NCBI GenBank assembly: GCA_017468865.1
Contig: JAFUHM010000048.1
Location: forward strand, 1 to 64,000
Direction of reading: 5' to 3'
DNA from: Oscillospiraceae bacterium
GTDB taxonomy: Bacteria; Bacillota; Clostridia; Oscillospirales; Ruminococcaceae
DNA length: 64,000 bases
A program made the position numbers and the translations under genes. Below the pieces are notes generated by a model. It was given only the letters and a program-made list of their open reading frames with translations, was not told where the DNA came from and did not search any database. Of the stretch, positions 8,033 through 16,896 are shown piece by piece; position 1 is the first letter of the stretch, and every line of letters begins with the position of its first letter.

Positions 8033-10567
8033 TCAGCCTGTCTTTATATCGGTCAGGGTATCGGTAAGCGTCACCGTACCGTTTTTGCTTATGATGCCGT
8101 TGGTATCCTTTGCGAGCATCGTGAGGTTTATCTTGCAGCTCGTGATGTCGATATCGCCGCTGCCCTCCGCATCGCCTATGCCCGTTATGACGTTGCCGCC
8201 GCACTCTATCTTGGTATCCGAGCGGTTGAAGCTGATGTCGATGTCACCGCTGTCCGTTCCCACGCAGCGGATACATCTGCCGTGGAAATCTCCGAACAGG
8301 CTGCCGTCACTGATGTCGATGCGTCCCGTGCCCTCATCTGCGGCACCTATCCCGCACAGGTTGAGCCCGGACAGATCCACGAACACACGGAAGTTTGACA
8401 GGGCGATGTCCACCTCGCCGCTGATCGTGCCTATGCCGACGGAGTTGACTGCATTTGTCATGACGGACATGGAGCAGTCGAATATATCCACCAGCGCATT
8501 TCCTCTGACTGTGCCCACACCCACGGATGATGAGCCTTCACAGCTTATGCGCAGGTCGCCGCTGGCTATGTGTATCCTTGAACCGTTCTCGTTGCGTCCG
8601 CCGCCGATGCCCACGGTAGTATCCCCGTAGGATTCTATGGTCAGGCGTCCCGATGATGCGATGACTATATCGCCGTAGCTTGAATCCTTGTCGCATCCGA
8701 TGCCGTAGGAGTAGGTGGATGATGCCTGTATCTCCAGCGAACCTCCCCCCGTCAGTCTGAACGACGATCCCGAGGGTACATATATGCCCCTCTTGAACAT
8801 GAGGTTTCGCCCCGTTATGTTCAGATCAAGGGATGCGCCTGCCCCGATGGACACCAGAGGGATGTCCTTTTCGGTGGTAAGACAGACGTTCTCAAGGTTT
8901 ATCTTTGTTTTTATCCCGTCCTTGATGACGATGGGGATATTTATGGGGGTAGTGCTGCTCGCACTCTTTATCGTGACTTCCGGCACCTCGACGAAAAGGG
9001 AGGAGTAGTGGTCCGCCGACAGATCGTAAAGGTCTATGATCTCGCCGTCCGACGGGTGATAATATCTTGACACTTTACCTATGAGCTCGTTGTTTATGCG
9101 CACGATCTCGTTTATCACGTTCTCCGAGATCTCCGTCTGTATGTATGTCTTAGGGCGGGCGCAGTAGTATCCCTGTATCAGGTCGGCGCCGAGCTGTATC
9201 ATCACCTTCAGCTCATCGTATGTCTCGACGCCCTCCGCAAGTGCGACATATCCGTTGGAGTGGATGAATTCGATTATGCCCGACACCAGCTGCTGCACCT
9301 TCGGCTTTTTGTTTATCTCCGTGATAAGGGTGCGGTCTATCTTTACATAGTCGGGTGAGTAGCGGAGAAGGTTCGATGTGTTGGAGTAGCCCGTGCCGTA
9401 GTCGTCGATGGCAAGGTAGATGCCCGTGTCACGGAGCCTGTCCTTTATCAGGGTGATCTTCTCGTCGGTCATTTCCGTCTGTTCGGTCAGCTCGATAACA
9501 AGATGATCCATGATGTCGCCGAACTTGTGCTCGAGATTGTTCCAGTCATCATCCGTCAGCACATATGCGGAAATGGAATTGACAAACAGCTTCTTGTCGG
9601 CAAATTCATCACGGTGATTGCCGATGGTACCGAGGCAGTTGAGCATGGTACACCGTTCCACATCATATAGCCTGTTGGACCGGGCGGCGTAGTCTATCAC
9701 CTGATCGGGGGAGAGACCTATGCTGTTCTCCGTGCGCATCAGTGCTTCATATGCGAATATCTTGCCGTTATGAGCGGACACGATTGGCTGGAAGCTGTAT
9801 ACGAACAGGTTCTCGTCTATGAGCCTTGTAAAGCTCCTTGCGATGTCGTATTCCTCGGTGTGCTCCCTGTACAGCTTCTCGGAGAATTCGTGTATGGTGC
9901 CCTTGCCTTCGATATTTGCATTGAAGAGCATGAATTCCGCCGTATCCATGCGGTAGACAGGCTCGCTCGACTTGTCTGCGATGCCTGCGGTGAAGGTGAC
10001 GTTATCCATTCCCTCAAGGGATTCCTTCTGTATGTGCGAGAGCCTGTCGGCAGGGTTGTCGCCTGCATCCGGGATAAAGAGCCAGTATTTCCTGTTGCCG
10101 CATCGTGAGATAAGGGCGGAAGGCTCTATCTCGGCGATGTTGTTGATGATGTTCAGCACGGAGAAGGCGGCAGGTATCCCCTCGAATGCCTGCATCTCGA
10201 TCATGGCGAGCATGGAGCGCTCCGAGGCGGAGGCGAGCGCCGCCATTATATTACCTCTGCCGCACAGCTTCGGGTCGGTCAGGGTCATGCGGTTGATGCG
10301 GACTATCACCGCTTCGATGCCATCTTTCGGGGTAAGTACCTTGTATGAGAGGGGGGCGGCATCTATGGGCTGCTCTTCCAGTGCCTTGAGCAGTACACGG
10401 ATACGGTCGTAGCTCGGGTCATTCGTCAGCCCCAGAAGCCTTCCGGCGTTGGAGTCGATCATGACCGTCTTGTCTGTATTGTTTATAAGAATGCCGCATA
10501 CGTCGGGGGACATATTGACCAGTTCGCCCCACGCCGTGCCGAAGATCTGATCCCATAATTCTTTCAT
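8033..10567 (-). CDS. EAL-domain c-di-GMP phosphodiesterase with C-terminal beta-helix
   Basis: An 844-residue protein with no signal peptide or membrane helix. Residues 1-235 form a divergent sensor or degenerate GGDEF-like region without a GGDEF motif. Residues 237-475 are an EAL domain with its catalytic landmarks present: YEALMR (about 273-278), VIELTEQTE, LAIDDYGTGYSN, YVKIDRTLI, ALAEGVET and LIQGYYCARP. It therefore looks able to hydrolyse c-di-GMP. From about 530 to the end come repeated short beta-strand turns with GIG signatures (SYGIGCDKD, TVGIGGGRN, SVGVGTVRG, SVGIGTISG, CGIGAADEG, TGIGDAEGSG), the look of a parallel beta-helix. The ATG at 10567 is fixed by GGAG 8 bases upstream and by the promoter, which overlaps any longer reading. 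It heads an operon with the U32-like gene. Confidence 0.85.
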   Translation of the reverse strand: MKELWDQIFGTAWGELVNMSPDVCGILINNTDKTVMIDSNAGRLLGLTNDPSYDRIRVLLKALEEQPIDAAPLSYKVLTPKDGIEAVIVRINRMTLTDPKLCGRGNIMAALASASERSMLAMIEMQAFEGIPAAFSVLNIINNIAEIEPSALISRCGNRKYWLFIPDAGDNPADRLSHIQKESLEGMDNVTFTAGIADKSSEPVYRMDTAEFMLFNANIEGKGTIHEFSEKLYREHTEEYDIARSFTRLIDENLFVYSFQPIVSAHNGKIFAYEALMRTENSIGLSPDQVIDYAARSNRLYDVERCTMLNCLGTIGNHRDEFADKKLFVNSISAYVLTDDDWNNLEHKFGDIMDHLVIELTEQTEMTDEKITLIKDRLRDTGIYLAIDDYGTGYSNTSNLLRYSPDYVKIDRTLITEINKKPKVQQLVSGIIEFIHSNGYVALAEGVETYDELKVMIQLGADLIQGYYCARPKTYIQTEISENVINEIVRINNELIGKVSRYYHPSDGEIIDLYDLSADHYSSLFVEVPEVTIKSASSTTPINIPIVIKDGIKTKINLENVCLTTEKDIPLVSIGAGASLDLNITGRNLMFKRGIYVPSGSSFRLTGGGSLEIQASSTYSYGIGCDKDSSYGDIVIASSGRLTIESYGDTTVGIGGGRNENGSRIHIASGDLRISCEGSSSVGVGTVRGNALVDIFDCSMSVMTNAVNSVGIGTISGEVDIALSNFRVFVDLSGLNLCGIGAADEGTGRIDISDGSLFGDFHGRCIRCVGTDSGDIDISFNRSDTKIECGGNVITGIGDAEGSGDIDITSCKINLTMLAKDTNGIISKNGTVTLTDTLTDIKTG

Positions 10568-10603
10568 TCGATCAACTCCAAGTGTCATATCTAACCACAT
10601 TAC

Positions 10604-10632
10604 ATTATACCACATTTCTCCTGATTTGTCAA
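10604..10632 (-). promoter_or_regulatory. Promoter of the EAL operon
   Basis: On the minus strand TTGACA (10632-10627), 17-base spacer, TATAAT (10609-10604). The -10 is 37 bases before the ATG at 10567. The spacer ends ATGTGG, as in the divergent tRNA promoter. Confidence 0.85.
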
Positions 10633-10698
10633 TATCGTACAAAAAATTCTTGAAATCTCACAAATTTTCGTAAACACGAAAAAAAATCGGTCAAGCCC

Positions 10699-10727
10699 TT
10701 GACATTTCATGCTCAATGTGGTATAAT
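10699..10727 (+). promoter_or_regulatory. Promoter of tRNA-Leu
   Basis: TTGACA (10699-10704), 17-base spacer, TATAAT (10722-10727), 15 bases before the tRNA 5' end. Confidence 0.88.
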
Positions 10728-10741
10728 GTCATCTGTTGAAT

Positions 10742-10826
10742 GCGGATATGGCGGAATAGGCAGACGCGTCAGATTCAGGTTCTGGTGGGGCGACCCGTGC
10801 AGGTTCAACTCCTGTTATCCGCACCA
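10742..10826 (+). tRNA. tRNA-Leu (CAG)
   Basis: An 85-base class II tRNA. The acceptor GCGGATA pairs with TATCCGC (10816-10822), followed by discriminator A and an encoded CCA (10824-10826). The anticodon loop TTCAGGT between TCAGA and TCTGG arms gives anticodon CAG, reading CUG codons. A long variable arm (GTGGGGCGACCCGT region) and the T-loop GGTTCAACTCC are present. Confidence 0.95.
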
Positions 10827-10856
10827 AGGCACACTTTCGTGTGCCTTTTCTTTTTT
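10826..10856 (+). terminator. tRNA transcript terminator
   Basis: AAGGCACAC, loop TTTC, GTGTGCCTT, then a T-rich tail with six T at its end. Confidence 0.9.
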
Positions 10857-10957
10857 CCATTATTCCAAAAAACTCCCGACCCATAAGGGCGGCGCTGATA
10901 TAGAAGATTTAAGCCATGGTATTTCTGATGCAAAGTCAGAAGTACTATGCGTTTCTA

Positions 10958-10986
10958 TTGACAGTGCATAGATGACGTGCTATAAT
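10958..10986 (+). promoter_or_regulatory. Promoter of the GNAT gene
   Basis: TTGACA (10958-10963), 17-base spacer, TATAAT (10981-10986), 36 bases before the ATG. Confidence 0.82.
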
Positions 10987-11022
10987 GGTAAGTACATAAA
11001 TCGAAATTCAGAGGTGAAAAAC

Positions 11023-11508
11023 ATGATTAAGGAAATTGATCGAAGTGATATACCGAATTGTGTCTCTGTTATTAAAGACAGCTTTATGACTGTTGCTGAT
11101 GAGTTCGGATTCACTTCAGAAAATGCACCCCGATTTACAGCATTCGCTGTATCGGACGATAGACTGTACTACCAATTGGATAATGAACATAGAATAATGG
11201 CTGCATACTATTTGGATAATAAGATAGTTGGATATTATTCCTTACTTTTGCAGGAAAATGATCAATGTGAGCTGAATAACCTAAGTGTCCTTCCCGATTA
11301 TAGACATAATAGTATCGGTACCGCATTGTTAGATGATGCTGTAATTCGAGCCAAAACAATGGGGTGCGTTAAAATCAATATCGGAATCGTTGAAGAGAAT
11401 AAGATATTACGAAAATGGTACGAGGATAAAGGCTTTACTCATATTGGCACAAGGAAATTCGATTTTTTCCCATTTACTTGCGGCTATATGGTAAAGACAT
11501 TAATCTAA
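11023..11508 (+). CDS. GNAT-family N-acetyltransferase
   Basis: A 161-residue single-domain GNAT protein. The acetyl-CoA binding motif A is LNNLSVLPDYRHNSIGTALL (Q/R-x-x-G-x-G/A variant: RHNSIGTAL, about residues 101-109), followed by the motif B region KINIGIVEENKILRKWYEDK and a C-terminal GFTHIGTRKFDF. The substrate is unknown. GAGGTG lies 7 bases before the ATG; an upstream in-frame ATG overlaps the promoter. The gene is visibly richer in A+T than its surroundings, stands alone, and sits next to a tRNA gene, all compatible with recent acquisition (inference). No integrase or attachment repeat was seen. Confidence 0.85.
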   Translation: MIKEIDRSDIPNCVSVIKDSFMTVADEFGFTSENAPRFTAFAVSDDRLYYQLDNEHRIMAAYYLDNKIVGYYSLLLQENDQCELNNLSVLPDYRHNSIGTALLDDAVIRAKTMGCVKINIGIVEENKILRKWYEDKGFTHIGTRKFDFFPFTCGYMVKTLI

Positions 11509-11544
11509 ATTATGATTTGTTTTATCAGTTGTATAAAATACAAT

Positions 11545-11574
11545 GCCCCGAAGCACTTTGAAGTGCTTCGGGGC
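11545..11574. terminator. Bidirectional terminator hairpin
   Basis: GCCCCGAAGCACTT (11545-11558) and its exact complement (11561-11574) form a 14-bp stem between convergent genes. The minus-strand side runs into ATTGTATTTTAT. Confidence 0.75.
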
Positions 11575-11621
11575 AAAGCTTCTGTATGGGTATCTGTTTT
11601 ATGGGTCGGGAGGTCTGTTTA

Positions 11622-13643
11622 TCAGTCGTCTTCTTCGGTCACGGCCGAAGTCTCGGTGACAGTGATCTGTGCCACCATAGACAGTTCCGTGGTGGTCTCT
11701 TCTGGCTGTGTCTCGGAGGGAGGCTCGGTGACGGGAGGCGTTGTTTCCGTTTCTGTCACAGTCTCCGTCTCTATGGCAGCGAGGATCGCTTCAAGATCTT
11801 CCGTCTCATATGTTACCTCAGTCTCGGCCTCGGTAACTTCCTCTGAAACGGTCGTCTCCTCAGTGGTCTCCTCTGTCTCGGATACGCTTTCCTCCGAAGT
11901 CTCTGCGGTCGTCTCCGCAAGCAGGGGATCGGTGGAGAAGTCTATGGGCTTGTGTTCCATGCCCGCATTCGGCTTGGAGGGCTGTGATTCGTACCTGATG
12001 GAGGGCTGCCCCGCCTGTATCACAAATTCCTCGGGATTGAGGTACAGTCCGTTCTCACGCACCTCAAAGTGAAGGTGGTTGCCCGTGGAGTCGCCCGTAC
12101 TGCCGACATATCCTATAAGCTGACCCATTTCCACATGGTCGCCCGTCTTCGCCGCAAGCTCCGACTGATGCGCATAGACGGTAAGTCTGCCGTCGTCATT
12201 CTGTATCTTGATGACGTTGCCGTATCCTCCGCTCCAGCCCGTGGAAGTCTCTATCACCGTGCCTGCCGCCGCCGCATAGATAGGCGTGCCGTAGGGAGCG
12301 GCGATGTCGATGCCCTTATGGCCTCGCCTGTCGCCGATGTGTGCGGATATGTATCCGCCGTCCACAGGCCAGCAGTATTCTCCGCTGCCCATGCCCAGCT
12401 TGAACTTGGCGGCATTATGGTTGATGGCGGGAACGCCCACCCTGATTATCTGGGGCGAGGAGTCGTTGTATATCTCCGTATCTATCGTCCTGCGCCTGAT
12501 GACCTTGCCGTCACGGTAGGTGACAAGTGCATGGGTGCGCTTCTCGCCGTTCTCGCCTTCGCTTTCGACTACCGTCTGTCCCACAGGAAGGGTGGGGTCT
12601 TCGATGGTGACGGTGTTAAATGGGAGATCGGAGCGGTAGGTCACATTCTTTGTCAGCTCCACTTCCAGATATGCTTCACTTGATGCAAACTGGATCATGG
12701 TGCCGCTTTTGAGCACGTTCCCCTGCAAGGTTATAGCCTTGCCGTTATATGTGGCATAGCAGCTTTCGAGCTCCTGAAGGGTCATGCCGTGTTCCTCGGC
12801 TATCTTGGTGAGGAAGTCGCCGTCCTGCACCTCATAGTATTCTGCGGACTTGACACGGCTCATGAGTATCTTTATCACGTCCGACTGAGGCACGATGTCC
12901 TCGGGGTCCACATATTCCTCCAGGTCATATACGACTTCCTTGTTGAAGGAGATGTCGGTGTAGCTGCCGTCATCAAAGGAAGCCTTGTAGTCCTCAAGTG
13001 CCTTCTCTATCTCGGAGTTGTCTTCCACCGCCCCGATGAGTTCACCGTTTACTCTGACGGCATATGCCTTGACCTTGCCCTCGATGGAGATGACCTCTTC
13101 CTCCGCAGGCTCTTCTTCGGGCTTTTCATCGTATACGCTGGATATCCTGCCTTCCATCGCACGGGCAAGTGCGTTCTCATCTATCACTGCCGATGACGAG
13201 GTGAGGGGGGTTATGGAAAGGGACGCATTGACGTAATAGTCGCCGTTGGTATCGTAATACCGCACCCTGTCCGCCACCACCTGCTGAGCCACGCTCAGCA
13301 CGTTGTCGCCGCTGATGACGCCCAGGGACTCCCCGTCATAGATCACTTCCACTCCGTACTCTCTTGATGCGAAGTGATTGACCGTGAGGATAAGTGCGGC
13401 AGCCGATGCCGCAGGGAACAGTATGTTCCCTGCCTCCGCAAGCATCATGCCTGCGGTAAGCCTGCGCTTTTCTGCGGCAGGCTTCTTTATCTTCTGAAAT
13501 GAATGTTTTGTATTGGCTTTTACGGACCTTCCGACAGATCGGACTGCATTTACGGCGGCTGCGGCGCTTGAGCATACATATGCGCCCAGCTTCCCGACAA
13601 AAGAGCTTTCCAGCTTGTCGGTGCCGTTATGAGTTCCTGTCAT
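11622..13643 (-). CDS. Secreted/anchored M23 endopeptidase with LysM and G5 domains
   Basis: A 673-residue cell-wall hydrolase. One membrane helix at about 65-92 (ILFPAASAAALILTVNHF) follows a basic cytoplasmic start. Then come a LysM-like domain (about 269-320, EYYEVQDGDFLTKIAEEHG), a G5 domain (about 325-404, ending RRRTIDTEIYND), and an M23 peptidase (about 430-540) with zinc ligands in GHKGID (about His442/Asp446) and HLHFE. A 100-residue Thr/Glu/Ser-rich tail ends the protein, perhaps a wall spacer. It probably cuts peptidoglycan cross-bridges. GGAAGGAGG precedes the ATG. It is a single-gene unit on the minus strand. Confidence 0.9.
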   Translation of the reverse strand: MTGTHNGTDKLESSFVGKLGAYVCSSAAAAVNAVRSVGRSVKANTKHSFQKIKKPAAEKRRLTAGMMLAEAGNILFPAASAAALILTVNHFASREYGVEVIYDGESLGVISGDNVLSVAQQVVADRVRYYDTNGDYYVNASLSITPLTSSSAVIDENALARAMEGRISSVYDEKPEEEPAEEEVISIEGKVKAYAVRVNGELIGAVEDNSEIEKALEDYKASFDDGSYTDISFNKEVVYDLEEYVDPEDIVPQSDVIKILMSRVKSAEYYEVQDGDFLTKIAEEHGMTLQELESCYATYNGKAITLQGNVLKSGTMIQFASSEAYLEVELTKNVTYRSDLPFNTVTIEDPTLPVGQTVVESEGENGEKRTHALVTYRDGKVIRRRTIDTEIYNDSSPQIIRVGVPAINHNAAKFKLGMGSGEYCWPVDGGYISAHIGDRRGHKGIDIAAPYGTPIYAAAAGTVIETSTGWSGGYGNVIKIQNDDGRLTVYAHQSELAAKTGDHVEMGQLIGYVGSTGDSTGNHLHFEVRENGLYLNPEEFVIQAGQPSIRYESQPSKPNAGMEHKPIDFSTDPLLAETTAETSEESVSETEETTEETTVSEEVTEAETEVTYETEDLEAILAAIETETVTETETTPPVTEPPSETQPEETTTELSMVAQITVTETSAVTEEDD

Positions 13644-13698
13644 AAAGTTCCTCCTTCCAAATTATTACAAATTGGTAACACGGTAAGACACTATGTAT

Positions 13699-13726
13699 AT
13701 TATAGTCAAAATCGCAGAAAAATCAA
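13699..13726 (-). promoter_or_regulatory. Promoter of the M23 peptidase gene
   Basis: On the minus strand TTGATT (13726-13721), 16-base spacer, TATAAT (13704-13699). The spacer start (TTTCTGCG) resembles the repeated promoter module described in the findings. Confidence 0.7.
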
Positions 13727-13966
13727 GCATTTTCCCCGATCACGGCATAACGCTCCGGGAATTTCGGCACCTTGCACAAATATCGGCATCAGACTTTCAT
13801 GGTTTATATTACTTTGGGTGCGGAGACGTTTCATAAAGCTGCAGATTTATTCACATAAAATTAAACTTAGCCGAAAAGGTTACAGCTTGTAATCTTTTCT
13901 TTTCCTGTCGGCGGTACCCTCGGCCTATGGCAGGGAAAAGGCGTGAAAATGTTCAAATAAAACACC

Positions 13967-13995
13967 TTGACAAATCGCTCGAAATGTGATAGTAT
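13967..13995 (+). promoter_or_regulatory. Promoter of the polyamine operon
   Basis: TTGACA (13967-13972), 17-base spacer, TAGTAT (13990-13995). The leader of about 50 bases has no evident riboswitch. The stretch 13644-14052 otherwise holds only the divergent M23 promoter. Confidence 0.75.
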
Positions 13996-14052
13996 AGTAA
14001 GGAAACGCTGACGGGCGTTCACTTTGCGATCTACTGAAGGGATGTGTCTGTA

Positions 14053-14856
14053 TTGAGCGATAAGCTGAGGCTGTACGGTTTCAACAATCTTACCAAGACC
14101 CTTAGTTTCAATATATACGATGTCTGTTATGCCAAGAGCCTGCGTGAGCAGCAGGACTACCTCAAATACATAGATGAGCAGTACAACTCCGACAGACTTA
14201 CCAAGATACTCTGCGATGTCACGGAGATGATAGGTGCTCATGTGCTCAACATCTCTAAGCAGGACTATGAGCCCCAGGGCGCATCGGTGACGATCCTTAT
14301 CTCCGAGGAGCATCAGGATGACGGCGAGGGCGTTCGCAGCGTGCGTGGCATCCCCGTGCAGTCTGTGACAGGCACGGAGATAGCGGGTCATCTTGACAAG
14401 TCCCATCTGACAGTGCATACCTATCCCGAATTCCATCCCGATAACGCCATCACCACCTTCCGTGTGGATATAGATGTATCGACCTGCGGAGAGATCACGC
14501 CTCTGAAGTCCCTCGATTACCTTATCGGCAGCTTTGACTCCGATATAATCACCATAGACTACCGTGTGAGGGGCTTTACCCGTGACGAGGGTGGCAAGAA
14601 GCTGTTTATCGACCACGATATCACCAGTATACAGAACTACATCGATCCCGATACCCTCGAGCGATACGATGCCCTTGACATCAACGTATACCAGGCGAAC
14701 ATATTCCACACACGCATGATGATAAAGGACATCATCCTGCAAAACTACCTGTTCAACACCGATACCTACGAGCTTGCTCCGAAGCGCCGCCTGGAGATAA
14801 ACGATCTTCTCAGAAAGGAAATGATAGAGATATTCAGCGGCATGAATATCTTCTGA
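14053..14856 (+). CDS. speD: S-adenosylmethionine decarboxylase proenzyme (E. coli type)
   Basis: A 267-residue SpeD of the long gammaproteobacterial type: KLRLYGFNNLTKTLSFNIYD at the start, QDYEPQGASVTILISEE, and LDKSHLTVHTYPEFHP, where the Ser of DKSH (about Ser117) is the self-cleavage site that becomes the pyruvoyl group. DIDVSTCGEITPLKSLDYLI and TIDYRVRGFTRDEGGKK are also conserved. It makes decarboxylated SAM, the aminopropyl donor for spermidine. TTG at 14053 gives the conserved N-terminus and is spaced 8 bases from AAGGGATG; an in-frame GTG at 14044 is a less likely start. It is the first gene of the spe operon. Confidence 0.93.
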   Translation: MSDKLRLYGFNNLTKTLSFNIYDVCYAKSLREQQDYLKYIDEQYNSDRLTKILCDVTEMIGAHVLNISKQDYEPQGASVTILISEEHQDDGEGVRSVRGIPVQSVTGTEIAGHLDKSHLTVHTYPEFHPDNAITTFRVDIDVSTCGEITPLKSLDYLIGSFDSDIITIDYRVRGFTRDEGGKKLFIDHDITSIQNYIDPDTLERYDALDINVYQANIFHTRMMIKDIILQNYLFNTDTYELAPKRRLEINDLLRKEMIEIFSGMNIF

Positions 14857-14862
14857 TGTGAT

Positions 14863-15432
14863 ATGAAGAGCTTTAAGATAGTTGGAAGGTTCAAGGACGA
14901 ATCACAGCTCGACACAAGGGAACATCCGGAAGGGGCTGTGGCATTCAGAGAGCCTAAGAGTGCAAAGGCTCTCAGCCTGATAGGTTCGCTTATCTCTGTC
15001 CTGTTAATTTTTGCCGTATGGCTGCTGATAACGGCTGTACACAGCGATTTCAAGTTCAGCATTGCCGGCTTCCTGCTGGCGTATGCGCTCATGGTGCCCC
15101 ATGAGTTCCTTCACGCACTGTGCTTTCAGGGGGATGTGAAGATGTATCACGCCCTGACAAAGGGGATGCTGTTCGTACACGGCACGGAGGACATGACAAA
15201 GCTGCGGTTTGTGATGATGTCCCTTTGTCCCAATATAGCTTTCGGCTTTGTGCCGCTGATACTTTACTTCATTTTTCCGCAGCTGCACATCCTCGGCACT
15301 CTCGGACTGATGTCGGTCGCATTCGGTGCAGGCGACTATATCAACATCTTCAATGCCCTGACGCAGATGCCAAAGGGCGCACTTACCTACCTCAGCGGCT
15401 TTCACAGCTACTGGTACATCCCAAAGGCATAA
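14863..15432 (+). CDS. DUF3267 membrane protein (putative metalloprotease)
   Basis: A 189-residue membrane protein with about four hydrophobic segments (residues 45-60, 65-80, 123-140, 143-160). The HEFLHAL segment (about residue 78) matches the HExxH zinc motif characteristic of DUF3267, a family related to membrane-embedded site-2-type proteases. Activity is unproven. It lies 6 bases after speD and 12 bases before speA, so it is cotranscribed with polyamine synthesis, though nothing in its sequence explains the link. Confidence 0.78.
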   Translation: MKSFKIVGRFKDESQLDTREHPEGAVAFREPKSAKALSLIGSLISVLLIFAVWLLITAVHSDFKFSIAGFLLAYALMVPHEFLHALCFQGDVKMYHALTKGMLFVHGTEDMTKLRFVMMSLCPNIAFGFVPLILYFIFPQLHILGTLGLMSVAFGAGDYINIFNALTQMPKGALTYLSGFHSYWYIPKA

Positions 15433-15444
15433 CGGAGGCGGCAA

Positions 15445-16896
15445 ATGTCATTAGACCAGAAAAAAGCCCCTATATATGAGGCGCTTGAAAGATATAACGA
15501 TATGCGTGTCGTCCCCTTTGACGTGCCCGGTCACAAGCACGGCAAGGGGAACCCGCTTTTGACCGATTTCCTTGGTCAGACCTGCATGAATGTTGATGTC
15601 AACTCCATGAAGCCGCTTGACAACCTCTGTCACCCCGTTTCGGTGATACGGGAGGCGGAAAACCTGGCGGCAGAGGCATTCGGTGCGGGTCATTGCTTTT
15701 TTATGGTAAACGGCACCACTTCCTCCGTACAGTCCATGATACTGTCGGTATGCAAGGAAGGGGACAAGATAATCATCCCCCGCAACGTCCACAGGAGCGC
15801 CATCAATGCGCTTATCATAAGCGGTGTGCTGCCCGTGTACGTTGACCCGGGGGTGGACATGAAGCTCGGCATCCCTCTCGGAATGAGCATCGCCGACGTC
15901 CGCCGTGCCATGGATGAGAATCCCGATGCCAAGGCGGTTTTCGTCAACAACCCCACCTACTACGGCATCTGCTCCGACCTGTCAAAGATAGTGAAGATGG
16001 CTCATTCAAGGGGCATGAAGGTGCTCGTGGACGAGGCGCACGGCACTCATCTCTATTTCGGGGCGAATATGCCAATCAATGCAATGGCGGCAGGTGCGGA
16101 CATGGCGGCTGTCTCCATGCACAAGACGGGCGGCTCCCTTACCCAGTCGAGTTTCCTGCTGGTGGGGAAGAAGGCAGGCATAACCGAGGGTCACGTCCGT
16201 TCGATCATCAACCTCACGCAGACCACGTCCGGCTCATACCTGCTGCTGTCATCACTGGACATAGCACGCAAGTACTACGCCACACGGGGACGTGAACTGT
16301 GCGCACAGGTGGTCAAGTCCGCCGAATACGCAAGGGCGGAGGTCAACCGCATAGGCGGCTACTACGCATATTCCGATGAGCTTGTCAACGGCGACAGCAT
16401 ATTCGCCTTTGATAAGACAAAACTCTCCGTCTACACCCGTGATGTGGGTCTGGAGGGCATCGAAGTCTATGACAAGCTCCGTGACCTGTACGATATACAG
16501 ATGGAGCTGGGCGACCTTGGCAACGTGCTTGCCATCATATCCCCCGGCGACAGGTGGAAGGACATAGAGCGCCTTGTATCCGCACTGGCGGAGATAAAGC
16601 GCAGATACGGCTCGGAGGGGAAGAAGCAGCTTGACCACAGATACATAAATCCGGAGATCGTATCCTCGCCCAAGCAGGCATTCTACGGGGAGCAGGAGAG
16701 CATCCCCATCATGGAAAGTGCAGGACGTGTATCATGTGAGTTCGTGATGTGCTATCCTCCCGGCATCCCCATAATCGCACCCGGCGAGAGGCTCACCCCG
16801 GAGATACTCGAATACATCGAGCACAGCAAGAACAGCGGATGCTTCATGACAGGCACGGAAGATATGGATATTGAATATATAAGGGTAATGAAATGA
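15445..16896 (+). CDS. speA: Arginine decarboxylase (Orn/Lys/Arg decarboxylase class III, SpeA-like)
   Basis: A 483-residue PLP enzyme of fold type I. PFDVPGHKHGKG opens the domain, VNGTTSSVQSM binds the cofactor phosphate region, VDEAHGTHLYF supplies the Asp for the pyridine ring, and SMHKTGGSLTQSS carries the PLP lysine. Family members decarboxylate arginine, lysine or ornithine; agmatinase (speB) in the same operon argues for arginine to agmatine. RBS ACGGAGG lies 7 bases upstream. Its TGA overlaps the ATG of the DNA methyltransferase gene. Confidence 0.88.
   Translation: MSLDQKKAPIYEALERYNDMRVVPFDVPGHKHGKGNPLLTDFLGQTCMNVDVNSMKPLDNLCHPVSVIREAENLAAEAFGAGHCFFMVNGTTSSVQSMILSVCKEGDKIIIPRNVHRSAINALIISGVLPVYVDPGVDMKLGIPLGMSIADVRRAMDENPDAKAVFVNNPTYYGICSDLSKIVKMAHSRGMKVLVDEAHGTHLYFGANMPINAMAAGADMAAVSMHKTGGSLTQSSFLLVGKKAGITEGHVRSIINLTQTTSGSYLLLSSLDIARKYYATRGRELCAQVVKSAEYARAEVNRIGGYYAYSDELVNGDSIFAFDKTKLSVYTRDVGLEGIEVYDKLRDLYDIQMELGDLGNVLAIISPGDRWKDIERLVSALAEIKRRYGSEGKKQLDHRYINPEIVSSPKQAFYGEQESIPIMESAGRVSCEFVMCYPPGIPIIAPGERLTPEILEYIEHSKNSGCFMTGTEDMDIEYIRVMK

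Noticed and set aside
10742-11574. An integrative element at tRNA-Leu
   Set aside because: The A+T-rich GNAT gene sits beside the tRNA, but there is no integrase and no direct repeat of the tRNA 3' end was seen.
13867-14742. A 291-codon minus-strand frame opposite speD
   Set aside because: speD is unambiguous on the plus strand with promoter and conserved motifs; the antisense frame has no start signal.
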